Part shown: positions 1-8,291 of the stretch, in pieces
Layout: every line of letters starts with the position of its first letter
How positions within the stretch are numbered: position 1 is the first letter of the stretch
Source: JAMXLO01 sp963799415
GTDB taxonomy: Bacteria > Pseudomonadota > Alphaproteobacteria > Acetobacterales > Acetobacteraceae
Assembly: GCA_963799415.1 (NCBI GenBank)
Contig: CAWCXI010000020.1
Span: 154,249 to 218,248, forward strand
Reading direction: 5' to 3'
DNA: 64,000 nucleotides
Position numbers and translations under genes: made by a program
Notes under the pieces: model-generated
Told to the model about the DNA's origin: nothing
Database searches by the model: none
Seen by the model: only the letters and a program-made list of their open reading frames with translations

Positions 1-147
1 GCCGCCAGTCCACGCGGCATCGACCAGCTTCACGCGCTCCTCGCTGGTCATCGCAACCCGACTGCCGCCCATCGTCGCGGTGCCGAGACCCAGCGATGTC
101 ACATGCAGATCGGTGCGTCCGACGCGCCGCTTTTCCAGGTTGGCCAT
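1..147 (-). CDS. Aldo/keto reductase, N-terminal part (cut by window edge)
   Basis: Only the first 49 codons lie in the window; the gene runs off the left end. The N-terminus reads MANLEKRRVGRTDLHVTSLG, followed by LGTATMGG. The GRTDL..(T/S)LGLGTA pattern is the first strand and turn of the aldo/keto reductase barrel, close to D-threo-aldose and pyridoxal dehydrogenases. The family uses NAD(P)H to oxidise or reduce aldehydes and sugars in the cytoplasm. The ATG at 147-145 follows a strong GGAGGA ribosome site 6 bases upstream. The gene is divergent from the 289-702 gene, with 141 bases between starts. Substrate cannot be told, because the catalytic Tyr/Lys/His region is outside the window. 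Confidence 0.8.
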   Translation of the reverse strand, partial: MANLEKRRVGRTDLHVTSLGLGTATMGGSRVAMTSEERVKLVDAAWTGG

Positions 148-288
148 TGCTTGTTCCTCCGGCTGATCAGTGGGCGGACGCTCATCGGACAAGTCAAATC
201 ACACTCGGGGCGGCATGGTCCAGTCCGCCGCCGTGGGCGCCACCACCGGCATGGATTGCGCCCTGCCCGAAGTGCTAAGGTTCGCCGC

Positions 289-702
289 ATGACCCTGCCG
301 TTCACGCTGCCGGACTGGCTTCCCTGGTGGGTTCCGATCGTGCTGTTGGTGCCGGCGCTGCTCTATGCGTTGGCGTTCCTGTTCATGCCGTTCAGCGTGA
401 TCGGCATAAAGAGCAGGCTGGAGGTGATCGAGGCGCGGCTGGACGAGATCCAGGGTGAAATCCGTCATCTGGCGCTGCGTCTGCCAGAGACCGGGCATGC
501 CACCGACTACGAGGAGATCTACGCGCCGGAACCGACGGTGCCACGCAGGCCGCAGCCGGAGATGACGCGGCCGCCGATCCCGCCCGCCTCGCACGAGCTG
601 GAAGACAAGGAGCCGCGCGAGCTGCCGCGCGTGACCCGACGTGACGACGATCGCAAACCCACCGGGGGACGCACCGAACCAAGGGTGGATTGGCCGCGAT
701 AA
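289..702 (+). CDS. Conserved hypothetical single-pass membrane protein
   Basis: 137 residues. Residues about 10-36 form one hydrophobic segment, opened by an aromatic stretch (LPDWLPWWVPIVLL). A short charged helix follows (about residues 40-65, KSRLEVIEARLDEIQGEIRH), likely a coiled coil. The tail from about residue 75 is rich in Pro, Arg, Glu and Asp and probably disordered. This looks like a membrane anchor with a cytoplasmic low-complexity tail. The ATG at 289 was chosen because the hydrophobic segment begins there; upstream in-frame codons read as shadow of the divergent aldo/keto reductase. I do not recognise a named domain, and no function is proposed. Confidence 0.65.
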   Translation: MTLPFTLPDWLPWWVPIVLLVPALLYALAFLFMPFSVIGIKSRLEVIEARLDEIQGEIRHLALRLPETGHATDYEEIYAPEPTVPRRPQPEMTRPPIPPASHELEDKEPRELPRVTRRDDDRKPTGGRTEPRVDWPR

Positions 703-816
703 GTCCTGACACGCCTCGGCAACGGGACAGGCGCTGTTGCGTCTGCCTCAGGGTTCGGTTCTTCTGACCGAAGTCCCGGGCCTGGACCCGGGGAACTAAC
801 CCATTGGAGCCCGCGG

Positions 817-1653
817 ATGCGCATCAGCGTCGTCCAGATGAACCCAGGCGCCGACAAGGCGGAGAACATCGCCCAGGCACGTCGCCTGATCGGCGAAGCC
901 GTGGAAGCCGATCGCCCCAATCTCGTCTCCCTCCCAGAGGTATGGGACAGCCTCGGCGGCGACCGCACGGTGCGCAACGCCAACGCCGAACTGCTGCCGG
1001 CCAAAGGCTCCAACGAGCCCGGCGGCCCCGCCTACGAATTCCTGCGCGAGATGGCGCGGACCGCTCGCGTGCACGTGCACGGTGGCTCGATCATCGAGCA
1101 GGGGCCGGAGAAGCTGTTCAACACCACGGTCGTGTTCGATCCCGACGGTCAGGAGATCGCGCGCTACCGCAAGATGCACCTGTTCGACATCGTCGCCCCC
1201 GACGGCACCGGCTATCGCGAAAGCAACACCTACGGCGCCGGCGACGAAGTGGTGACCTACGAGGCGGACGGCGTGAAGGTGGGCTGTGCCATCTGCTACG
1301 ATCTGCGCTTCCCCGACCTGTTCTGGAAACTGCGCGAGCAGGGCGCCGAAGTGATCTTCCTGCCGTCCGCATTCACCCTCGCTACCGGCCGCGACCACTG
1401 GGAGGTGATGATCCGCTCGCGCGCGATCGAGACGCAGTGCTGGTTCGCCGCCCCTGCCACCTGGGGCAAGCACCTGGAAGGCAAGGGCGAGCCGCGCTTC
1501 ACCTACGGCCACTCGATGATCGTCGATCCCTGGGGCCATGTGAACGCCAAGGTGTCCGACGGCACTGGCTGGGCGACCACGCGGATCGACCACAAGGTCA
1601 CTGCCCGCGTGCGTCGCGACATGCCGGTGCTGGAACACCGGAAGCGCGTTTGA
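817..1653 (+). CDS. Carbon-nitrogen hydrolase, Nit1/deaminated-glutathione-amidase type
   Basis: 278 residues, the usual single-domain length for the nitrilase superfamily. The catalytic triad is visible: Glu41 (SLPE), Lys119 (YRKMHLFD) and Cys160 (GCAICYDLRFP). The RKMHLFD and CYDLRFP forms are typical of the Nit1/NIT2 branch, which hydrolyses the amide of deaminated glutathione or omega-amides such as alpha-ketoglutaramate. That makes it a cytoplasmic metabolite-repair enzyme. The ATG at 817 follows a GGAG site. Its stop codon overlaps the proposed TTG start of nadK (TTGA at 1650-1653), so the two are probably co-translated. The family is clear; the exact amide substrate is inferred. Confidence 0.88.
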   Translation: MRISVVQMNPGADKAENIAQARRLIGEAVEADRPNLVSLPEVWDSLGGDRTVRNANAELLPAKGSNEPGGPAYEFLREMARTARVHVHGGSIIEQGPEKLFNTTVVFDPDGQEIARYRKMHLFDIVAPDGTGYRESNTYGAGDEVVTYEADGVKVGCAICYDLRFPDLFWKLREQGAEVIFLPSAFTLATGRDHWEVMIRSRAIETQCWFAAPATWGKHLEGKGEPRFTYGHSMIVDPWGHVNAKVSDGTGWATTRIDHKVTARVRRDMPVLEHRKRV

Positions 1654-2463
1654 ACGATCTCGACCCCGCTCTGCAGGTTGTCCGCGCGCGTGGCTTCGTC
1701 GCGGGCCGCATCGCGTTCTGCGCCTCCGCGACTGTCACTGGCGGCAGCGGCGCGCGAACGGCTGGTGGCGGTCTACGGAGACTGTCCGCTGGAGCAGGCT
1801 GCGGTGGTCGTGGCCCTCGGCGGCGACGGCTTCATGCTGGAGACCATCCACCGGGTGCTGACACTGCGCATCCCGGTCTACGGCATGAACTGCGGCTCGG
1901 TCGGCTTCCTGATGAACACGTTCGGCGAGGACGATATGCCAGGCCGCCTGGCGCGCGCGCAGGAGGCTGTGCTGTATCCGCTGCGCATGCACACGGTAAG
2001 CGCCGGTGGCGACGAGACGGAGGCCCTGGCGTTCAACGAAGTATCGCTGCTGCGTCAGTTGCGCCAGACCTCCAAGATCCGTGTCACGGTGGATGGCCGC
2101 GTGCGGCTGGCGGAACTGATGTGCGACGGCATTCTGATCTCCACCCCGGCTGGATCGACGGCATACAACCTGTCAGCGCATGGGACGATCGTGCCGCTGT
2201 CGGCGAACCTGTTGCCGCTCACACCGATCTCCGCCTTTCGCCCGCGGCGGTGGCGCGGCGCGCTGCTGCCGAGTACCGCCAAGGTGCTGTTCGAGGTGTT
2301 GGAAGCCGACAAGCGCCCCACCGCGGCGGTGGCCGACTTCACCGAGGTGCGCGATGTGCTCTCGGTCGCGGTGAGCGAGCATCGCTCGATCAGCATTCCC
2401 CTGTTGTTCGATCCGGACCGCGTGCTGTCCGAGCGGATCATCGCCGAGCAGTTCACGGTGTGA
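1650..2463 (+). CDS. nadK: NAD kinase, reading frame broken near 1735-1750
   Basis: Makes NADP from NAD and ATP in the cytoplasm; the family is normally essential. The main frame (open from about 1678) carries the nucleotide signature VVALGGDGFMLETIH, with GGDG at 1819-1830, then FNEVSLLR and STPAGSTAYNLSA, all conserved in NAD kinases. The expected N-terminal strand (GRIAFCASA) is found one frame over, starting at the TTG at 1650 that overlaps the previous stop. Dropping one base between about 1735 and 1750 gives a 270-residue protein of normal length. As written, only a start inside the gene (TTG 1678) would give a continuous frame, and that product would lack the first strand. I read this as a sequence error in an intact gene. 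Confidence 0.82.
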
Positions 2464-2506
2464 GGGCTGATCGCCGCCGCCGCGGAAGGTCAGCAGCACT
2501 TACCTT

Positions 2507-2520
2507 TTGATCTGAATCAA
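2507..2520. promoter_or_regulatory. FNR/FixK/Anr-type operator (TTGAT-N4-ATCAA)
   Basis: TTGATCTGAATCAA is a perfect match to the 14-base palindromic consensus bound by FNR-family regulators (FnrL, FixK, Anr), which respond to low oxygen. It lies 63 bases upstream of the ATG of the 50-residue membrane protein at 2584 and downstream of the nadK stop. No other gene on the plus strand lies close enough to be the target. Confidence 0.72.
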
Positions 2521-2583
2521 AGCCACGCCCATGTCGTATGGTGCAGACAGGACACTCATGCAGCATATCAAGGGCAATTCACC

Positions 2584-2736
2584 ATGAGTGTGACCCATCC
2601 GGACGTAGGCTTCGCCCCAGTCAGCAGCCGCGGCTTTGCGTCGATGCATCCGCAGTTGGCACCGTTCCTGGTCGCAGTTGGCTTCTTTGTCGCGACTGTC
2701 GCGGTGGCGCTCGCGTTCACCGGCCTGCCGGCATAG
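2584..2736 (+). CDS. Small single-pass membrane protein (50 aa), probably oxygen-regulated
   Basis: The 50 codons begin MSVTHPDVGF and end with one hydrophobic helix at about residues 26-46 (LAPFLVAVGFFVATVAVALA). AAGGG lies about 8 bases before the ATG. A perfect FNR-type box sits upstream and a 14-bp stem terminator follows 6 bases after the stop, so it appears to be a complete monocistronic unit. I do not recognise a family. Small one-helix proteins under FNR/FixK control are often accessory subunits of respiratory oxidases or stress proteins, but that is only inference from the regulator site. Confidence 0.6.
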   Translation: MSVTHPDVGFAPVSSRGFASMHPQLAPFLVAVGFFVATVAVALAFTGLPA

Positions 2737-2741
2737 GTCGC

Positions 2742-2773
2742 GTCACCGCACGGAACGCATTCCGTGCGGTGAC
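2742..2773. terminator. Stem-loop terminator between convergent genes
   Basis: GTCACCGCACGGAA at 2742-2755 pairs perfectly with TTCCGTGCGGTGAC at 2760-2773 around a CGCA loop. There is no T tract on either side. Its place between the small membrane protein (stop 2736) and the convergent oxidoreductase (stop 2785) fits a bidirectional terminator. Confidence 0.72.
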
Positions 2774-2784
2774 TCCCGACTGGA

Positions 2785-3991
2785 CTATTCCGCCGCCGGC
2801 TGCGCCGGTACCGGCACCGTGTTGGGGCCGAACCGCTCGCGATACGGCGTGGTATCGATCTCTTCGAGTTCGATCTCGCGCGCCAGCACGCGGCGCTTCC
2901 ACTCCTGGTGCGCCGGCTCGTCGCCGTGGAATTCCGGCATCACCTCACGCGCGAACAGCTCCAGGCTTTCGCAGATATGCGGGTGCGAATTCTTGCCCGC
3001 CTGGTTGAGCAGGATCACCTGGTCGATGTTCGAGGTGAGGAACCGCCGCAGCTTGCGCCGCAGCGTCTCCGGCGAGCCGATCAGCCCGCCCGAGATCGCC
3101 CGCGCCGCCGCCTCGGGGTTCTCGCGCTTCCACTTGTTGTATTCGTCCCACATGTTGACGGTGTAGGGATCCGGCCGCTTGCGCCCTGAACTCGACCCGT
3201 AATAGCGCAGCGCGAACTGGAAGAACGTCGCGCCATCCGCACGGCGCCGCGCTTCCTCATCCGTCTCGGCGCACATGAAGTAGCTGACCAGCGCAATGTT
3301 CGGATTGGTCTGATAGTCGCACAGTTTTTCCTGATGCTTCACGAACGTGTTGTAATAGGCGTGCACCCAGGCATGCGCGGCGTCCGCGCTCAGGAATTGG
3401 AAGCCCAGTGCGCCTAGTCCGCGGCGGCCAGCCATCTCGATCGTCTCTAGCTGCGAGCACGCCACCCACAGCGGCGGATGCGGCTTCTGCACCGGCTTCG
3501 GCAGCACGTTGCGCATAGGCATCTTGTGCCACTTGGTGTCGAGCTCGACGCCCTGATCCTTGAACATCGGGATAATGCAGCGGAGCGCGTCCTCCCAGAC
3601 CTCGCGCTTGGTCTCCATGTCGCGGTCGAAGCCGCCGAGTTCGGTGACCGATGCCGAACTCGCCAGTACCCATCTCGACGCGGCCATTGGAGACCAGATC
3701 GAGCGCCGCGATACGTTCGGCGACACGCTGCGGTGGGTTGGTGGTGAGCTGCACGATGCCGTGGCCGAGCCGGATGTTCTTGGTCCGCTGGCTGGCCGCA
3801 CCGAGAAACACTTCGGGTGCAGGCGAGTGCGAGTATTCCTCCAGGAAATGATGTTCGACTTCCCAGGCGTAGTCGTAGCCAAGTCGGTCGGCCAGCTCCA
3901 CCTGATCGAGTGCATTCTGATAGAGCTGGCGCTCATCGTCCTGCCCCCAGGGGCGCGGCAGTTGCAGCTCGTAGAAGATGCCGAATTTCAT
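2785..3991 (-). pseudogene. LLM-class flavin-dependent oxidoreductase, frame broken at 3657-3658
   Basis: Bacterial luciferase-like monooxygenase family (TIM barrel, FMNH2 supplied by a reductase). The first half begins MKFGIFYELQLPRPWG, with WEVEHHFLEEY and IRLGHGIVQL, the usual second and third barrel strands. The second half runs from VTELGGF to the C-terminus in another frame. The join falls at GTGE|SASVTELGG, where the sequence holds one base too many (AA at 3657-3658 on the plus strand). Removing it gives 401 residues, normal for the family. AAGGA precedes the ATG at 3991. It lies downstream of a flavoprotein gene on the same strand, 52 bases away. Listed as pseudogene because the frame is broken as written; sequence error is equally likely. 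Substrate unknown. Confidence 0.8.
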
Positions 3992-4043
3992 GGGTTTTTC
4001 CTTGACCTACTGCCGAGTATCCCGCCGGAGGCTGGGCGTAGTG

Positions 4044-5421
4044 TCAAGGCACCGGCGCCAGCTCCGCCGCAAGCGACGGAAGCAGTTCCGCCACTGTCGG
4101 ATGAATGTGCATGGCCCGTCGCAGCACCGTATCGGGCGCTCCGGCATACATCAGGTCGAGAATGCAGTGGATGGTCTCGTCGCCGCCCGTGCCGAGAATT
4201 GCCGCCCCGAGGATCTTGCGGGTCTCGCCGTCCACGACAAGCTTCATCAGCCCCGCGGTCTCGCCTTTCTCGATCGCGCGAGCCACGTCCGCCATGGCCA
4301 TGCTGGCGACCAGCACGCTATGGCCCGACCTTCGTGCCTCGGCTTCGGTCATGCCCGCGCGCCCGAGCGGCGGATCGGTGTAGAGCGCATAAGCGCCGAT
4401 CCGGTCGTTCACCGTCCGCTTCTCGCCATCCAGCAGATTGGCTGCGACGATCTCGAAGTCATTGTAGGACGTATGGGTGAACGCGCCGCGGCCGTTGCAT
4501 TCGCCGAGCGCCCAGATGCCCGGCACGTTGGTACGCAACTGCTCGTCCACAACGATGAAACCGCGAGCATCGACTGTGACGCCCGCTCGTTCGAGGCCCA
4601 GGTCATCGGTGTTCGGCCGCCGTCCGGTCGCGAGCAGCAGATGCGAGCCCTCAATCGTAAGGTGCGTGTCGCCGCCGGTCAGACCCAGTTCGACGCCTTG
4701 TTGTGACGGCGACACCGCCACGTCGCGTACAGCGCAGACGATGCGCACACCTTCGCTCTCCAGGATGCCGCGGATTGCGGCTGAGATCTCCGCATCCTCG
4801 CGCGGCACCAGCCGAGGAGCGGCCTCCAGTACCGGAAACCTCCGCGCCGAAGCGGCGGAAGATCTGCGCGAACTCCAGTCCGATGTAGCTGCCGCCGAGT
4901 ATGACCAGATGCCCCGGCACGGTCTCCAGGCCGAGCACTGTGGAGTTGGTGAGGTAGGGCACGCTGTCGATGCCGGGGACCGCGGGCACCGCTGCCCTGC
5001 CGCCGACATTGATGAAGACCTGCTGCGCGGTCAGCCGTTCGCCGCCGACGTCGAGCTCTTGCGGGGCGACGAAGCGTGCGTGGCCACGAAACACAGTGCA
5101 GTTCTCGGTCGCGCGCAAGGATGCTTCGGTCGCCGCACTCCATGACGCGACGATCTCATCCTTGCGCTGCTTCACCCGCCGCATGTCCACCGTGACGCCG
5201 CCGCCGACCACGACACCGAACTCGGCAGCGCGTCGCGCCATGTGTGCGGCATAGGCACTGGCGACCAATGTCTTGGTGGGCGTGCAGCCGGTGTTGATGC
5301 ATGTCCCGCCGAATGCGCCGCGTTCGATGATTGCGACGTGCCGTCCTGTGCTTGCCAGGCGTTTGGCGAGAGATGGGCCGGCCTGGCCGCTGCCGATGAT
5401 GATGGCGTCATACGTCTGCAC
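4044..5421 (-). pseudogene. RclA/mercuric-reductase-like pyridine nucleotide-disulfide oxidoreductase, frame broken at 4832-4833
   Basis: FAD- and NAD(P)H-dependent disulfide oxidoreductase. The N-terminal FAD motif is IIIGSGQAGPSLA. The redox-active pair is in GGTCINTGCTPTKTLVASA. The NAD-binding motif is ILGGSYIGLEFAQIF. The dimer domain ends with MHIHPTVAE. The CINTGC...PTKTLVASA form and the lack of a Cys pair at the C-terminus fit RclA/YkgC-type enzymes better than true MerA or lipoamide dehydrogenase. The frame changes between FGAEVS and VLEAAPRLVPRED; one doubled G (plus-strand C at 4832-4833) accounts for it. Corrected length is 458. It has a GTG start at 5421 with a GGAGGAG site. Role inferred: oxidative or reactive-chlorine stress. 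Confidence 0.8.
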
Positions 5422-5619
5422 TGGTGCTCCTCCGTGACGGCAAGTTCACCGTTGTATTGCTGGTACGATCGATCCCAGGTCACGAGAGATTGTAGCGTCT
5501 CTCTGTCAAAACCGCACAGGCGCGCCAGCACAACTCTGGTTGCTGCCACTTTGGCCGGATCGTGCAACCTGTCGCTGCCGCGCTACGATGCCGCGCACTG
5601 GGGGCCAGGAGGTCAACCA

Positions 5620-5994
5620 ATGTCGACAGCGAGCCGGTCGAATGCAGCGCGCAGTTCCGTCGTGACGCGCCTGCAGGTCGCCGTGGTTGCGCTGGCCTTC
5701 GTCGCGCAGCCAGTCCTGGCAGCGCCGCCGCCCGATGCAGATCCAGCGCTTGCGCCATGGTTCAATAGCCTGCGCCAGCCTTGGACCAACGCGCTGTGCT
5801 GCTCAATGGCCGATTGCCGGCCGGTGGATTCGCGACTCAACGATGGCCACTACGAGGCGCTGATCGAGGGCGAATGGCGGCGGGTGCCCGATCATCTCAT
5901 CCTGAACCGTAACGACAACCCAACTGGCCGCGCAATCGTCTGCTGGACACCGCAGGTCGGCATCCTGTGCTTCGTGCGCGCGCCGGATAGTTAG
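5620..5994 (+). CDS. Secreted conserved hypothetical protein
   Basis: 124 residues. Positively charged start, then a hydrophobic stretch (about residues 15-33) ending in VLA-AP, a good signal-peptidase I site, so the mature protein of about 90 residues is periplasmic. The mature part carries LCCSMADCRPV, then DNPTGRAIVCWTP and GILCFVRA. Several Cys residues suggest disulfides. The pattern of CC..DCRPVD followed by a Cys-Trp near the end recurs in alphaproteobacterial hypotheticals, but I know no function. The ATG at 5620 follows a strong AGGAGG site. It is convergent with xerC, 12 bases away. Confidence 0.72.
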   Translation: MSTASRSNAARSSVVTRLQVAVVALAFVAQPVLAAPPPDADPALAPWFNSLRQPWTNALCCSMADCRPVDSRLNDGHYEALIEGEWRRVPDHLILNRNDNPTGRAIVCWTPQVGILCFVRAPDS

Positions 5995-6006
5995 TTGCCT
6001 GCAGGG

Positions 6007-6906
6007 TCAAGCCCTGGGATGCGCCTTGCGCCATACCTCCACCAGCCGCGCCTCATCCACTGCCGTGTAGCGCTGCGTGGTGGACAGGCTGGCATGTCCG
6101 AGCAGGTCCTGTATCGAGCGCAGGTCAGCGCCATCGGCCAGCAGATGCGTCGCGAACGAGTGGCGTAATGCGTGCGGTGTCGCATGCTCGGGCAGACCGT
6201 ACAGCCGGCGGAAGTTCCGCAGCGTCCGTTGCGCCACCGCCGGATCGAGGCGCCCTCCGCGGGCACCGAGAAACAGCGGGCCGTCGGGCTGCCGATCGGG
6301 ATGCAGCACCAGCCAGGCGGCGACAGCCTCGCGCACCGCCGGCAGCACCGGCACGATGCGTTCCTTGCCGCCCTTGCCAACCACGCGCAGCGTTGTCCCC
6401 GGCGCGTCGCGCACATCGAGCGCCAATGCCTCGGCAATCCGCAGACCACAGCCGTACAGCAGGGTGAACAGCGCTGTATCGCGCGCCTGCATCGAGGCGG
6501 CATCCGACATCTCGGCGATCCGCTCGGTGACGTCGCACGCCTGAGCCGTCGCCAGCGCACGCGGGACCGGCGGTTTGCCACGTGGCGTGGCAATCAGCTT
6601 CAGCGCGGGGTTGTCCACGCCATGCCTGCGCGCGAGGAAGCGGAAGAAGCTGCGCACCGCGGACAGATGCCTCGCGCGAGTGGCATTGCCGGCGCCCTCT
6701 GTGGCCTCGTGCGCCAGCCAGGCACGCAGATCGGCCTGCCGAAGCGCTGCAAGCGCCGCCAGATCAGGCTCGCCGCCAAGATGTTGCGTCAGAAATCCAA
6801 GGAAGCCCGCGATGTCCGCGCCGTAGGCCTCCACCGTCAGGAGCGCGCCATGACGCTCCTGCCCGAGCCATTCGAGGAAGGCCTGCCGTGCCTCCTCGCC
6901 GGTCAC
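6007..6906 (-). CDS. xerC: Tyrosine recombinase XerC
   Basis: 299 residues. N-terminal SAM-like DNA-binding domain (about 1-100), then the tyrosine recombinase catalytic domain. Catalytic residues are all visible: Arg156 (YGCGLRIAEAL), Lys178 (VGKGGKERIVP), His245 and Arg248 (HALRHSFATHLL), His271 (LGHASLSTTQRY) and Tyr280. With XerD it resolves chromosome dimers at dif during division. It begins 5 bases after the stop of the DUF484 gene, a pairing widely conserved in proteobacteria, which supports XerC rather than a phage integrase. No attachment site was seen nearby. Confidence 0.92.
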   Translation of the reverse strand: MTGEEARQAFLEWLGQERHGALLTVEAYGADIAGFLGFLTQHLGGEPDLAALAALRQADLRAWLAHEATEGAGNATRARHLSAVRSFFRFLARRHGVDNPALKLIATPRGKPPVPRALATAQACDVTERIAEMSDAASMQARDTALFTLLYGCGLRIAEALALDVRDAPGTTLRVVGKGGKERIVPVLPAVREAVAAWLVLHPDRQPDGPLFLGARGGRLDPAVAQRTLRNFRRLYGLPEHATPHALRHSFATHLLADGADLRSIQDLLGHASLSTTQRYTAVDEARLVEVWRKAHPRA

Positions 6907-6910
6907 CGCG

Positions 6911-7561
6911 TCAGCGGCCGAGTGCTGCGGCGACGGCGCGGCCGAGGAAGCCGAGGGGCCCAGCTCCTCGCGCCGGCTCGAGCATGTGCCGGTCGCGCGT
7001 CAGCAGCGCGAGCAGCGCCGCCGGTCCTTCACCCGGCACGCGCACCAACGCATCGTGGCGCGCGAGCCCGGCCGCCTCGGCGTGCAGCATGCGCGCATCC
7101 GAGGGCGCGTCGCGGAATACCACCTGTCGCCCGTCCAGCAACCGCGAGACCGTGCCGGTCGGCAAACGGCGCGCGCCAGGATGCTCGGCCTCAACGCAAA
7201 GCTGCGCCGCATCGACTGCCAGGAGGCCCGGCAATTCGTTGCTGACGCATTCGGCTGGATCGGCGGCGCGGAACAGCGCCAGCACAGCGTCCTGCACCCG
7301 GGCCGCGAGGCCCGCGGTCGCGCGCCCAGCCGCCAACAGCGTATCAGCGCGCTCGCGCTGGACTTGCAGCAGCGCCGCCATGTGATCCGTCACGCCGTCG
7401 CCATGCACCCGCACCGGCGGCTCCAGCACCCGATACAATTCCGGATGTTCGGCCAGCCAGGCTGGGTTGGCACGCAGGAAAGCCGCGACGAAGGCCGCGT
7501 CGGCTCCCTCTGCCTCCGGGTTTTCGACCCGGGGCGCCACCTCCCTGGCTGGCAGGCTCAT
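6911..7561 (-). CDS. DUF484 family protein, GAF-like, upstream of xerC
   Basis: 216 residues. The start region reads ADAAFVAAFLRANPAWLAEHPELY, the DUF484 hallmark (a helix with WL..HPEL). A helical linker with repeated Ala/Arg follows, then a GAF-like fold (about residues 95-215). Function is unknown in the family, but the gene is usually placed directly before xerC, as here. It sits between the aldolase gene (stop at 7572) and xerC in what looks like a three-gene minus-strand operon. No catalytic residues are apparent. Confidence 0.82.
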   Translation of the reverse strand: MSLPAREVAPRVENPEAEGADAAFVAAFLRANPAWLAEHPELYRVLEPPVRVHGDGVTDHMAALLQVQRERADTLLAAGRATAGLAARVQDAVLALFRAADPAECVSNELPGLLAVDAAQLCVEAEHPGARRLPTGTVSRLLDGRQVVFRDAPSDARMLHAEAAGLARHDALVRVPGEGPAALLALLTRDRHMLEPARGAGPLGFLGRAVAAALGR

Positions 7562-7571
7562 TCGCGGCGGA

Positions 7572-8228
7572 TCAGGCGATCTGCTGGCCGGTCTTGGCCC
7601 AGTCAGCGGTGAATGCCGCGAGGCCCTTGTCGGTCAGCGGATGATTGAACAACTGGCGCAGGATCGCCGGCGGCACGGTGACGATGTGCGCGCCCAGCTT
7701 GGCGGCCTCCACCACGTGCATCGGGTTTCGCACCGAGGCCACCAGCACCTGGGTCTTGAAATAGTCGTAGTTGCGGAAGATCGTGACGATGTCGGCGATC
7801 AGGGTCATGCCGTTCTCGCCCACATCGTCCAGCCGGCCGATGAACGGGCTGACGAAGGTGGCGCCCGCCTTGGCCGCCAGGATCGCCTGCGCCGCCGAGA
7901 AGCACAGCGTCACGTTGACCATCGCGCCATCCTCGGTCAGGCGGCGGCACGCGCGCAGCCCGTCCGGCGTGAGTGGCACCTTCACCGTGATGTTCTTGGC
8001 GATTTTGCGCAGCACACGCGCCTCCGCCATCATCCCGTCGAACTCGGTGGCCGCGACCTCTGCGCTGACCGGCCCTGGGACGTTTGCGCAGATGTCGGCC
8101 AGCACGTCCTGGAACTTCTTGCCGGTCTTGGCCATCAGGGAGGGGTTCGTGGTGACGCCGTCGAGCAGGCCGCTGGCTGCGAGCGACCGGATCTCCGCGG
8201 TGTCGGCGGTATCGACGAAGAACTTCAT
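7572..8228 (-). CDS. fsa: Fructose-6-phosphate aldolase / short transaldolase
   Basis: 218 residues, the length of the short transaldolase/FSA branch rather than the 310+ residues of classic TalB. MKFFVDTADTAEIR at the start, GVTTNPSLMAKTG (the TNPS phosphate and Schiff-base neighbourhood), Lys83 in ITVKVPLT as the Schiff-base lysine, then FVSPFIGRLDD. It reversibly makes or cleaves fructose-6-phosphate, or acts as transaldolase in the pentose phosphate pathway; sequence alone does not separate the two. First gene of a probable fsa-DUF484-xerC unit and divergent from priA with 63 bases between starts. Confidence 0.88.
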   Translation of the reverse strand: MKFFVDTADTAEIRSLAASGLLDGVTTNPSLMAKTGKKFQDVLADICANVPGPVSAEVAATEFDGMMAEARVLRKIAKNITVKVPLTPDGLRACRRLTEDGAMVNVTLCFSAAQAILAAKAGATFVSPFIGRLDDVGENGMTLIADIVTIFRNYDYFKTQVLVASVRNPMHVVEAAKLGAHIVTVPPAILRQLFNHPLTDKGLAAFTADWAKTGQQIA

Positions 8229-8291
8229 GCCATCGCTCCGATTTGCGGCTACGCCTGAATGCCAGGCGGAACTCCATGTGGATCATATAGG

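Noticed and set aside
804..2510. A 568-residue open frame across the nitrilase and NAD kinase genes
   Set aside because: Arg/Gly/Ala-rich shadow translation of two real genes; only its part from 1650 to about 1740 matches the NAD kinase N-terminus.
6007..6906. xerC as an integrase of a mobile element
   Set aside because: It pairs with DUF484, the usual chromosomal arrangement, and no element boundaries or cargo were found.
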